A stretch of 7,132 nt of DNA from MWDT01 sp035506315 (GCA_035506315.1 DATJPQ010000304.1:1-7132), one strand, 5' to 3'; positions 1-5,816 are shown, counted from the stretch's first letter. Notes: generated by a model not told the origin, from the letters alone. Made by a program: numbers and translations.

Positions 1-104
1 AGGACTATGAAGGCTGGTGGCAGAAAAAACTGGCCCTCCGGCACGCCTTCCGCCCGATCGCGCCCGATCACCGGCTGGTCACGTCTCCCGAGCTCTTCCC
101 CTGA
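1..104 (+). CDS. 3' end of an unidentified gene (copy A), cut by the window edge
   Basis: The reading frame enters from outside the window and stops at TGA 102-104, leaving about 33 residues that contain EGWW and HAFRPIAPDHRLV. I recognise this as coding only because a second, diverged copy lies at 1590-1691. The peptides match at 26 of 33 positions, the DNA at 88 of 102, and several of the differences are silent third-position changes, which argues that both descend from a translated gene. I do not recognise the family. The longer second copy has a helix reading LEALYGEMWGRF, which faintly recalls the end of SPINDLY/O-GlcNAc-transferase-type glycosyltransferases, but that is only an impression. 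The last 26 bases overlap the 3' end of the convergent regulator gene on the other strand. Confidence 0.55.
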   Translation, partial: DYEGWWQKKLALRHAFRPIAPDHRLVTSPELFP

Positions 105-357
105 TCGCCCCCGGTCCCGGTGGCGGCGAGTCTTCCGGAGCGGACGGCTCCGGCCCGTCGACATATTCGAGCAGGTCACCCGGCTGGCAACGGAGTTCCC
201 GGCAGAGCGCCGCGAGCGTGCTGAAGCGCACCGCGCGCGCCTTGCCGGTCTTCAGGATGGACAGGTTGGCCAGCGTGACGTCCACGCGGCCGGCGAGTTC
301 GGTGAGCGACATTTTTCGCTCCAAAATCATCCGGTCGAGATTCACTTTGATCGGCAT
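79..357 (-). CDS. YozG-like Cro/C1-type HTH transcriptional regulator
   Basis: A 92-residue protein that is almost entirely one Cro/C1 (XRE, HTH_26-like) DNA-binding domain at residues 4-66. It opens with NLDRMILERKMSLTELA, then the recognition-helix region VTLANLSILKTGKARAVRF, and ends the domain with CQPGDLLEYV, the usual closing motif of this small family. Residues 67-92 form a proline- and glycine-rich tail of no evident function. It is known that such regulators usually sit beside DUF2975 membrane proteins. Here the ATG at 357 lies 14 bases after the DUF2975 stop, so the two are almost certainly co-transcribed. By inference it represses or tunes its own operon through the inverted half-sites near 1131-1168. 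No good Shine-Dalgarno sequence precedes the start, which suggests translational coupling. Confidence 0.9.
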   Translation of the reverse strand: MPIKVNLDRMILERKMSLTELAGRVDVTLANLSILKTGKARAVRFSTLAALCRELRCQPGDLLEYVDGPEPSAPEDSPPPGPGAIRGRARET

Positions 358-371
358 GGTGGGGCAGGTTT

Positions 372-1127
372 TCAGACCGTAAGTTCGTTTTCTTCCTTAA
401 GCGCGAGACCCTGGCGCAGCGCCGCACCGAAGCTGATCAAACCGAGGCCGAGCAGCACACCCCGAAAATCGATTCGGATCAGAGAGCCGAACATGACCCC
501 GTCTTCGTCGATGTTGATCATGAATCCATGGACAAAAAATGTACCCGCCGACATTCCCTGCGTCGGCGGCAGGTGTTGCTCGATCGTCGCCAGGCCTTCC
601 GTAGTGATATTGTGAGATACAAATTCCCATACCCGGCCGCCGTAGGTCCGTTCGAATAGGGCTGACACCAATGTCAGACCGATCACCAACAGGCCGATTT
701 TTTGAACGCGACCAATGTTTCGCACCGTGAAAACCTCGCGGCGCTCGACGCTGCGAAACATCCGCCGGAAAAGTTCGCACAACGCGATCATCACGCCGAC
801 GCGGCACACCACGATGCCGCAGAGCGGCCAGAGCAGCGATTTGATCAGCGGTCCTGCGCTGGTCAGATCTACTCCGACGCTGGCGAAAACATTCTCGAGC
901 GACACCGTGCTGCCCGCCAATGCCGGGGCCTTGAGATGCAACGCCGCCGGATCAAGCCGCAGTCCGATGCCGCTTATCCAATACATGCCGGAGCCTCTGA
1001 TCGGATTGCGGGTGCCCAGCTCAGCGAAATGGAAAAGCGCATTGAGGGCCCACGCGGCCAAAACGATCTCAAGAGCGGCGAAAAGCCATTTAAGGCCGGT
1101 AGGAAGCGAGATTCGATTCATGTGCAT
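372..1127 (-). CDS. DUF2975 family integral membrane protein
   Basis: A membrane protein of about 250 residues. Numbered from the first ATG at 1127, there are four hydrophobic segments at about 11-34, 95-120, 143-159 and 223-240. A long extracytoplasmic loop follows the first segment and another follows the third. The family signature shows in REVFTVRNIGRVQKIGLL before the third segment and in the C-terminus LRQGLALKEENELTV. The protein is longer than many DUF2975 members because of its loops. Its molecular function is unknown. It is the first gene of a two-gene operon with the Cro/C1 regulator, a pairing seen widely. Start choice: a TTG at 1148 keeps the frame open but overlaps the candidate -10 element, so ATG 1127 or ATG 1121 is likelier. 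Neither has a clear ribosome binding site. Confidence 0.85.
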   Translation of the reverse strand: MHMNRISLPTGLKWLFAALEIVLAAWALNALFHFAELGTRNPIRGSGMYWISGIGLRLDPAALHLKAPALAGSTVSLENVFASVGVDLTSAGPLIKSLLWPLCGIVVCRVGVMIALCELFRRMFRSVERREVFTVRNIGRVQKIGLLVIGLTLVSALFERTYGGRVWEFVSHNITTEGLATIEQHLPPTQGMSAGTFFVHGFMINIDEDGVMFGSLIRIDFRGVLLGLGLISFGAALRQGLALKEENELTV

Positions 1128-1130
1128 TAC

Positions 1131-1168
1131 ATATTGATAATCGATCAATATATATCGTTTGTCAATAT
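1131..1168. promoter_or_regulatory. Candidate operator: inverted half-sites across the promoter
   Basis: ATATTGAT (1131-1138) and ATCAATAT (1144-1151) are a perfect 8-bp inverted repeat around a 5-base centre. A third half-site, GTCAATAT, lies at 1161-1168 and overlaps the -35 box. The sites cover the -10, spacer and -35 elements, where a repressor would block RNA polymerase. The obvious candidate binder is the Cro/C1 protein encoded second in this operon. That link is inference. Confidence 0.5.
1137..1165 (-). promoter_or_regulatory. Sigma70-type promoter for the DUF2975-regulator operon
   Basis: On the minus strand a perfect -35 box TTGACA (1160-1165) is followed after 17 bases by GATTAT (1137-1142, 4 of 6 matches to the -10 consensus). 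The surroundings are strongly AT-rich in an otherwise GC-rich window. Transcription would begin near 1130, only a few bases before the ATG codons at 1127 and 1121. The mRNA would therefore be leaderless or nearly so, which fits the missing Shine-Dalgarno sequence. Confidence 0.6.
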
Positions 1169-1295
1169 TTTATTGTTGTTTTTCGGTAAACCTATCGTTG
1201 TCAGGGAATAAAAGTCTCGGCCACGTCGCGACACCTGCTGGCAAGACTCCGGCTATCCCCCAACTCTGCTAACCCGGGCCTTTGCGGCGCACGCT

Positions 1296-1458
1296 TCACT
1301 TGATGCCGGTGCGGCTGTCGGTGATCACGATGTAGCGTTGGAGCCAGTGGAAGAGCGCGAGGAAGGGCAGCGTGGCCATGACGGAACACGCGAGGATCGC
1401 GCCCCACTGGATCAGCGGTTGGGTGAAGAAATTGGCGAGGCTCGTCTGCACCTGGAAG
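1296..1458 (-). pseudogene. C-terminal fragment of a MalG-type carbohydrate ABC transporter permease
   Basis: The minus-strand frame ending at TGA 1296-1298 reads SLANFFTQPLIQWGAIL, then VMATLPFLALFHWLQRYIV. This is the pattern of the last transmembrane helix and tail of binding-protein-dependent sugar permeases of the MalG/UgpE type (roughly: WG, alanine-rich helix, ATLP, LQRY). About 50 residues of a normal protein of about 280 remain. The EAA loop and the earlier helices are absent. Upstream, the open frame runs on to 1658 but no longer resembles a permease, because there it is antisense to the plus-strand gene fragment. The switch from one identity to the other falls near 1450-1465. It is a remnant, and no partner permease, binding protein or ATPase is in the window. 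Confidence 0.6.
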
Positions 1459-1691
1459 CTCTGTATGGGGAAATGTGGGGCCGCTTTGAACGGGGAGATC
1501 TCCACCGGCCGGATCTGGCCAACCTGGACGCCTACCTGGAGGTGGGCTGTCAGGTGAAGCATGAGGAAATCGAAGTGCAGACGATCGAGAACTATGAAGG
1601 CTGGTGGCGGGAAAACCTGATCCGCCGGCACGCTTTCCGCCCGATCGCGCCCGATCACCGCTTGGTCACGACCCCCGAGCTTTTTCCCTGA
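1452..1691 (+). pseudogene. C-terminal fragment of an unidentified gene (copy B)
   Basis: About 79 residues starting around LEALYGEMWGRF, continuing through ERGDLHRPDLANLDAYLEVG and ending with HAFRPIAPDHRLV before TGA 1689-1691. The open frame extends left to an ATG at 1338, but that part is antisense to the permease remnant and is not credible protein. No start codon or ribosome binding site belongs to the plausible part, so I read it as a 5'-truncated remnant. Its last 34 codons are paralogous to the gene end at 1-104. The family is not recognised. A weak resemblance of the LEALY-EMW helix to the C-terminus of SPINDLY-type glycosyltransferases is the only hint. Confidence 0.5.
1590..1691 (+). 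repeat. Direct repeat of the gene end at 3-104
   Basis: Aligned codon by codon without gaps, 88 of 102 bases match those at 3-104, in the same orientation and ending at the same TGA. The match is cut off on the left by the window edge for copy A, so the true repeat may be longer. The two copies lie 1,587 bases apart and bracket the DUF2975-regulator operon and the permease remnant. Confidence 0.8.
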
Positions 1692-1769
1692 TATCAGTTC
1701 CCCGATGCCTACGGGTTTTCCTCTAACCTGATTCCTGCTATGGGAACGGCGCGGAAATTGAACAGATGC

Positions 1770-2756
1770 TTAGCCGAAGTCGTGTTTGCGGAGGGAGCGC
1801 AAGGTGGCCAGCGGCGGGTCCCATTCGGCCACCGGCGGGATCGGACGGACGGCGGTACGCTCGCGCCGGCCGGTCATGGTGCGGTAGGCGACGAGATGTG
1901 ATTCGACAAAGGCCTTGCTGCCGAGCACCGCGCCGTCGGTGAAGTAGCGAATCCGGCACCGCAGCACGGTCGAGAGCGGCAGCCTGCCGCCTTCTGCGAT
2001 GACTTTTTCGAGGAGTGCCGCATCGATGCTGGCCCCGGATTCGCGGGCCTCGGTGGCCGTCCCAAACAGCCAATGGCGATAGGTGGCCTGCGCCTCGGGC
2101 CACGTGCCGCCGAGGATGGAAAGCAATCCGGCCTGGGCGGCGGTGTTGCCCGCCACGGCCTCGGCGTAGCCGCAAAAACGGTAGTCTTTGGGATCGCTGG
2201 CGAGGCCGGCGCGCACGCAGTTCAGGTCGATGTAGGTGGCCATCGTTTCGAGCGCCCTGCCCTGAGGTTCGACGAGGACGGATTTGAACCGCTCGGACCA
2301 AAGCGTGCCGTAACGCTGGTGGCTGCGATTGAACCAGACGGAGAAACGTTGCTTCACCAGTTTCATGAACTGGGAGACATCGCCCATGAGGGCGATCTGG
2401 CGGCGGCGCCACTCGATGGCCTCGGGTCCATTGGAGGCTAGCTGGGCTTGGATGACCTCGAGCCGGGCGCACTGGTATTTGGTTGGGCGCGGGTATAGTA
2501 CTTGATAGCGGCGGAGTAACTCCACGTCAGGCGGGAGCTGTTTTTGCGGCACCCGCACGAGAACATGAAAATGGTTACTGAGGATGGTGTAGGTGAGGAT
2601 AAGAACGCCGCAGTAATCAGCGATCTGCCAGAGCTGCTTACGTAGAACCTCCCTGGCCGGATCGTCCAAGATTCTCTCTCCGTTCACCGTGCGGGTCATG
2701 CAGTGGTAAACCGCTTCGCCAACCTCTGCTTTCACTTTGATGCGTGCCGTTCTCAC
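1770..2756 (-). CDS. REP-associated tyrosine transposase (RAYT, IS200/Y1 superfamily)
   Basis: A 328-residue protein. Residues 16-70 carry the Y1/HUH fold markers: YHCMTRTVNGE near the start, then ILSNHFHVLVRV with the HFH metal-binding triad at 62-64. Residues 126-163 hold the helix and strand typical of RAYTs, QFMKLVKQRFSVWFN followed by GTLWSERFKSVLVE. Then comes YIDLNCVRAGL, and the C-terminal region 269-328 contains RYFTDGAVLGS and ends LRSLRKHDFG, so the gene is full length. RAYTs are single-copy, domesticated-type relatives of IS200 transposases that process short palindromic REP sequences. The start is GTG 2756, with a plausible promoter just upstream but no clear Shine-Dalgarno. At the place where many relatives have the catalytic tyrosine in the helix before the FN pair, this protein has Phe138. 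I cannot tell by eye whether that is normal for its subgroup. Confidence 0.92.
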   Translation of the reverse strand: MRTARIKVKAEVGEAVYHCMTRTVNGERILDDPAREVLRKQLWQIADYCGVLILTYTILSNHFHVLVRVPQKQLPPDVELLRRYQVLYPRPTKYQCARLEVIQAQLASNGPEAIEWRRRQIALMGDVSQFMKLVKQRFSVWFNRSHQRYGTLWSERFKSVLVEPQGRALETMATYIDLNCVRAGLASDPKDYRFCGYAEAVAGNTAAQAGLLSILGGTWPEAQATYRHWLFGTATEARESGASIDAALLEKVIAEGGRLPLSTVLRCRIRYFTDGAVLGSKAFVESHLVAYRTMTGRRERTAVRPIPPVAEWDPPLATLRSLRKHDFG

Positions 2757-2769
2757 CGTTTATTCAGGG

Positions 2770-2793
2770 ATTAAGTCTCCCATCATTAAGTCT
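2770..2793. repeat. Two copies of ATTAAGTCT at 15-bp spacing upstream of RAYT
   Basis: ATTAAGTCT occurs at 2770-2778 and 2785-2793 in direct orientation. The second copy contains the candidate -10 element of the RAYT promoter, so the pair could be a regulator site or part of the element's end. With only two copies, chance cannot be excluded. Confidence 0.4.
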
Positions 2794-2813
2794 TATTTAT
2801 TTTACTACGTCAA
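2785..2813 (-). promoter_or_regulatory. Candidate promoter of the RAYT gene
   Basis: On the minus strand, TTGACG (2808-2813, 5 of 6 to the -35 consensus) is separated by 17 bases from CTTAAT (2785-2790, 4 of 6). Transcription would start around 2778, giving a leader of about 20 bases before GTG 2756. The tract 2757-2830 is AT-rich and stands out from its neighbours. Confidence 0.45.
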
Positions 2814-2817
2814 TATA

Positions 2818-2912
2818 TTTTTAATCTGTCCCTTTTACTCGGTATGGCGTTGGCCGTAGGTCCGCAGCGCCCTATCCGGGTACGTCATCCTTTTTAACCT
2901 GTCTGTCCCTTT
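2818..2912. repeat. Degenerate direct repeat beside the RAYT gene
   Basis: TTTTTAATCTGTCCCTTTT at 2818-2836 is repeated in diverged form at 2891-2912, where TTTTTAACCTGTC is followed by CTGTCCCTTT. On the RAYT coding strand each unit reads as AAAGGGACAG followed by an A-rich stretch. Between the copies is a GC-rich stretch of about 55 bases in which I found no convincing long hairpin. The repeats may mark the upstream edge of the transposase unit. The rest of 2757-2983 shows no gene. Confidence 0.45.
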
Positions 2913-2983
2913 CAGGCTTCTTGGCCCGGCCCCATGTTCGGCGTTGTGCGCTCGGCGTCAGCCTGCTCCGCTTCGGCCGCCCA

Positions 2984-5398
2984 ATGGAGTATGTGATTCA
3001 GGATCTGCGCCACGCCCTGCACGGGTTTCGCCGGCAGCCCGGCTTCACCGCGCTGGCGGTGCTCACGCTCGCCTTCGGCATCGGCGGCGCGACGACGATG
3101 TTCAGCGTCATCCAGAACATCCTGCTTGATCCGTTTCCCTACGTCGACGCCGCGCACGTGGTCATGCCGCAGGTACGCGACGCGCGGAGCGCCAACGGCG
3201 CCGGTCGGGCCTCGTTCCGGCCACGCGAGTTCCTCGAGTTCCAGGCCCAGACGCAGGTCTTCGCGGAGGTGATCGGCTCCGCGGCGGAAACCCTGGTCTA
3301 CGAGACGCGCGACGGCGCGGAGCGGATCACCGGCACGCTGTGCTCCGGCAACATGTTTCACTTTCTCGGCGTGCCCGCCTTGCTCGGCCGCACGCTCACT
3401 CCCGACGACGCCCGGCCCGGCCGCCCGCCCGTCTTCGTCGTCCGTTACAACTTCTGGCGCGCGCGGCTCAACCGTGACCCTGCCGTCATCGGGCAGACAT
3501 TTCTGCTGAACGGCGTGCCCCGGACGCTCGTGGGCGTGATGCCGCCGCGCTTCACCAAGGGCGACGGCGAGCTTTACCTGGCGGTGGCGATCGATCCGGC
3601 GGATGCGGCCGTGAGGGACAAACCATTTCGTTTTCAGGCCCGGCTCCAGCCGGGTGTCACGATGACCCAGGCGGAAACCGCGCTAAATGTCTTCGCGCAC
3701 CATCGCGCCCAGGTGCAGCCCGAGGACTATCCGGCGAACTTCTCGATCCGGCTGGTCAGCTGGGTGGACAACATCGTACGGGATTTTCGGCAGACGCTTT
3801 ACACGCTCGCGGCCGCGGTGGCCCTGCTGCTGTTCATTGCTTGCGCCAACGTCGCGAGCCTGCTGCTGGCGCGGGCCAGCGCCCGCGAGAGGGAACTTGC
3901 CGTCCGGGCGGCGCTGGGCGCCAGCCGGGCGCGCATCGTCCGCCAGCTGCTCGTCGAAAGCCTGGTCCTCGCGCTGCTCGGCATGGCCGTCGGCTGCGTT
4001 TTCGCACGTTTCGGCATCGACGCCTTGGCGCGGCTCGTGCCCGAGCGGGCGATTCCCGACGAGGCCGACCTGCACCTGAGCCTCCTCGCGCTCCTGTTCA
4101 GCCTCGGCGTGGCGGGGGTGACCGCGCTCGTGTTCGGCCTCGTGCCGGCGCTCCAGGCCTCGCGGGTCGATATCCTCGAATCGCTCAAGACGGGCGTCCG
4201 GAGCAGCGGCTTCCGCCGCGGACGATTCCTCGGTGCCCTGGTCGTGATCGAGGTCGCGCTCTCGATCGTGCTGCTCTCCGGCGCCGGCCTGCTGATGCGC
4301 AGCTTCGCGAACATTCAGGCGCAGGTCCTGGGTCTCGACTCCGATCATCTGCTCTACACGCCGCTCACGCTCCCGCGCGGCGAGTACGAGACTCCGGCGG
4401 CCAGACAGCGATTCTTCCGGGCGCTGCTGCCCCGCCTGCAGGCGCTGCCCGGCGTGGTCGCGGTGAGCACCGGCACTTCGATCGTTCCCCTGCGTTCGCT
4501 CGACAGTCTGTGCGAACTTCGCGGCCGGGCGACCACGGAAAGGCTCCACACCCGCTATGACCTTTGCAGCGAGGATTATTTCCGGACGCTCGGACTGCGG
4601 CTGCAACACGGCCGGCTGCTCCGTGCGGCGGAAATCGATGCCGCGCGTTCCGTGGCGGTCGTGAACGAGGCGTTTGTCCGCCGCTTCTTCGACCGTGAGG
4701 ACCCGATCGGGCAGCGCATCAGCCTGGCCCGCGTGTCCGTGCCCGCCGGCGCGGGCGATCTCGAGATTGTCGGCGTGATCGCCGATTTCAAAAATGACGG
4801 CGTGCAGCAGCCCGCGGCGCCGGAAGTGTTTCTGCCCTGCACGCTCGATGCCGCCGGCGACCGGGCGATTTTCGTGCGCACGGCCGGCGAGCCCCTGGCG
4901 CTCCTGCACGCCGTGCGCCACGAAATCTGGGCGGTGGATCGCCGCGTCGCGCTCACCGAAAGCGACAGCATCGCGAACTATCTCACGCGCTACGCCTACG
5001 CGACCCCAAAATTCACGCTGCTCGTGCTCGGGGTGTTCGCCACGCTCGGGCTGCTGCTGGTCGCCCTGGGCATCTACAGCGTGATATCGTACGTTGTCGC
5101 CCGACAGACCCGCGATTTCGGCGTACGCCTCGCCATCGGAGCCACGCCGGGCGACGTGCTGCGGCACGTGATCGTCAGCAGTTTCACGCTCATCGGTTCC
5201 GGCATTATCGCGGGAGTCGCCGGGAGTCTGGCGGTCACCCGCGTGCTGGCGAGCGAGCTCTGGCAGGTCTCTCCGTATGATTTCGTAACCCTCGCGAGCG
5301 TGGTCGGCATCGTGGCGATAACCGGACTTGTGGCCTGCCTCGTTCCCGCCCGCCGCGCCACACGCGTGGATCCCATTGTCGCGCTCCGCCAGGACTGA
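2984..5398 (+). CDS. Orphan ABC-type permease with duplicated MacB/FtsX halves (ADOP type)
   Basis: A protein of about 804 residues in the cytoplasmic membrane with the classic double architecture. First half: transmembrane helix at 21-43, MacB-like periplasmic domain at about 50-265, FtsX core helices at about 271-295, 322-345 and 367-390. Second half: helix at about 416-440, a second periplasmic domain at about 445-675, FtsX helices at about 677-705, 733-755 and 768-790. Each FtsX core carries the conserved cytoplasmic loop (ELAVRAALGASRARIVRQL and GVRLAIGATPGDVLRHVI), and the C-terminus DPIVALRQD is typical. ATG 2984 (protein start MEYVIQDLRHALHGF) fits the family better than the in-frame TTG at 2921, whose extra 21 residues look non-native. 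No ATPase gene is adjacent. Relatives use a MacB/LolD-type ATPase encoded elsewhere, and the cargo is unknown. No promoter could be assigned. Confidence 0.93.
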   Translation: MEYVIQDLRHALHGFRRQPGFTALAVLTLAFGIGGATTMFSVIQNILLDPFPYVDAAHVVMPQVRDARSANGAGRASFRPREFLEFQAQTQVFAEVIGSAAETLVYETRDGAERITGTLCSGNMFHFLGVPALLGRTLTPDDARPGRPPVFVVRYNFWRARLNRDPAVIGQTFLLNGVPRTLVGVMPPRFTKGDGELYLAVAIDPADAAVRDKPFRFQARLQPGVTMTQAETALNVFAHHRAQVQPEDYPANFSIRLVSWVDNIVRDFRQTLYTLAAAVALLLFIACANVASLLLARASARERELAVRAALGASRARIVRQLLVESLVLALLGMAVGCVFARFGIDALARLVPERAIPDEADLHLSLLALLFSLGVAGVTALVFGLVPALQASRVDILESLKTGVRSSGFRRGRFLGALVVIEVALSIVLLSGAGLLMRSFANIQAQVLGLDSDHLLYTPLTLPRGEYETPAARQRFFRALLPRLQALPGVVAVSTGTSIVPLRSLDSLCELRGRATTERLHTRYDLCSEDYFRTLGLRLQHGRLLRAAEIDAARSVAVVNEAFVRRFFDREDPIGQRISLARVSVPAGAGDLEIVGVIADFKNDGVQQPAAPEVFLPCTLDAAGDRAIFVRTAGEPLALLHAVRHEIWAVDRRVALTESDSIANYLTRYAYATPKFTLLVLGVFATLGLLLVALGIYSVISYVVARQTRDFGVRLAIGATPGDVLRHVIVSSFTLIGSGIIAGVAGSLAVTRVLASELWQVSPYDFVTLASVVGIVAITGLVACLVPARRATRVDPIVALRQD

Positions 5399-5418
5399 GA
5401 TACCGCAAGTGATCGACG

Positions 5419-5465
5419 AACTACCGCCATTTTTGCCCCGCAAAAATGGCGGAGAGGGAGGGATT
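5419..5465. repeat. 47-bp exact direct repeat, copy 1 (hairpin plus tRNA-Ser 3' end)
   Basis: These 47 bases are identical to 5560-5606, offset by 141. The unit consists of a perfect hairpin (arms 5424-5436 and 5440-5452) followed by GAGAGGGAGGGATT. The stretch 5447-5465 copies the last 19 bases of the tRNA-Ser gene, including its encoded CCA. Beyond 5465 the sequence no longer resembles the tRNA. Confidence 0.95.
5424..5452. repeat. Perfect 13-bp hairpin, copy 1
   Basis: CCGCCATTTTTGC (5424-5436) and its exact reverse complement (5440-5452) flank a 3-base loop CCC. It lies 25 bases after the permease stop codon and could stop or stabilise that transcript, although no T-run follows it on either strand. 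Confidence 0.85.
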
Positions 5466-5491
5466 GATTCGCTTCGCTCAGGGCTACGCCC

Positions 5492-5515
5492 CAAACAGCC
5501 GCAAGCGGCTGTTTG
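5492..5515. repeat. Perfect 11-bp hairpin
   Basis: CAAACAGCCGC (5492-5502), a 2-base AA centre, and the exact reverse complement (5505-5515). It sits midway between the two copies of the 47-bp repeat. It is immediately preceded by a smaller palindrome GGGC-TAC-GCCC at 5481-5491. The sequence GCTACGCCCC also recurs at 5483-5492 and 5535-5544. Confidence 0.85.
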
Positions 5516-5545
5516 CCCATATCCCTCTCCCGGTGCTACGCCCCT

Positions 5546-5562
5546 GTTTTGCTTCGCAAAAC
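5546..5562. repeat. Perfect 7-bp hairpin
   Basis: GTTTTGC (5546-5552), loop TTC, and GCAAAAC (5556-5562). It ends just where the second copy of the 47-bp repeat begins. Confidence 0.75.
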
Positions 5563-5606
5563 TACCGCCATTTTTGCCCCGCAAAAATGGCGGAGAGGGA
5601 GGGATT
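5560..5606. repeat. 47-bp exact direct repeat, copy 2 (overlaps the tRNA-Ser 3' end)
   Basis: Identical to 5419-5465. Here the right-hand 19 bases (5588-5606) are the genuine 3' end of tRNA-Ser, covering CCA, the discriminator base, the acceptor 3' strand and part of the T stem. The two copies flank a 94-base interval holding the other hairpins. Confidence 0.95.
5565..5593 (-). terminator. Hairpin in the tRNA-Ser trailer, overlapping its CCA end
   Basis: Read on the tRNA strand, the perfect 13-bp stem (5581-5593 with 5565-5577, 3-base loop) includes the last two acceptor bases, discriminator G and CCA. A short T-run lies inside the stem, not after it, so this is not a canonical intrinsic terminator. 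It may end transcription or direct 3' processing. It also competes with the tRNA acceptor stem by two base pairs. Confidence 0.45.
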
Positions 5607-5678
5607 CGAACCCCCGGATGGGTATAAGCCATCACCTGATTTCGAGTCAGGCGCGATCGACCACTCTGCCACCTCTCC
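5588..5678 (-). tRNA. tRNA-Ser (anticodon CGA)
   Basis: On the minus strand the acceptor 5' strand GGAGAGG (5672-5678) pairs with CCTCTCC (5592-5598), followed by discriminator G (5591) and an encoded CCA (5588-5590). The anticodon arm is CCTGA-CTCGAAA-TCAGG, with anticodon CGA complementary to 5642-5644, reading the serine codon UCG. A long variable arm with a GATGG/CCATC stem is characteristic of class II serine tRNAs, and G at the discriminator position also fits serine. The T arm is GGGGG-TTCGAAT-CCCTC. All stems close well, so the gene looks functional. I saw no convincing promoter in the 100 bases upstream. Confidence 0.97.
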
Positions 5679-5816
5679 GTAGCGCGGACCCGGAACCGTA
5701 GAACCCATCGAACAAAACGGAAGCAGAAAATCTCGGTATTACCGCGAAGCAGCGCGAATGTCGGACCGGCAAAATTCAGCAAAATTGAAACACAGAGCGC
5801 ACATAGACTTGGGTCG

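Noticed and set aside
702..1211. Plus-strand open frames of 169 and 140 codons
   Set aside because: They are antisense to the DUF2975 gene, which has clear family motifs and membrane segments. The plus-strand peptides show neither.
2837..2890. REP-like hairpin between the repeats upstream of RAYT
   Set aside because: The segment is GC-rich and contains a GTAG, but I could not pair its arms into a convincing stem.
2921..2983. TTG start that would lengthen the permease by 21 residues
   Set aside because: The added residues are arginine-rich and overlap the repeat-bearing intergenic region. ATG 2984 gives the family-typical N-terminus.
5446..5682. Open frame encoding a MAEREGFEPP-type protein, and the neighbouring frame with GGEGGIRTPG
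   Set aside because: This is the antisense of the tRNA-Ser gene. Such peptides are a well-known class of false annotations in genome databases.
3683..5782. Long minus-strand open frame of 699 codons
   Set aside because: It is antisense to the permease and tRNA region. Its composition is rich in Arg, Glu, Gln and His with no family motifs, the usual by-product of a GC-rich gene on the other strand.
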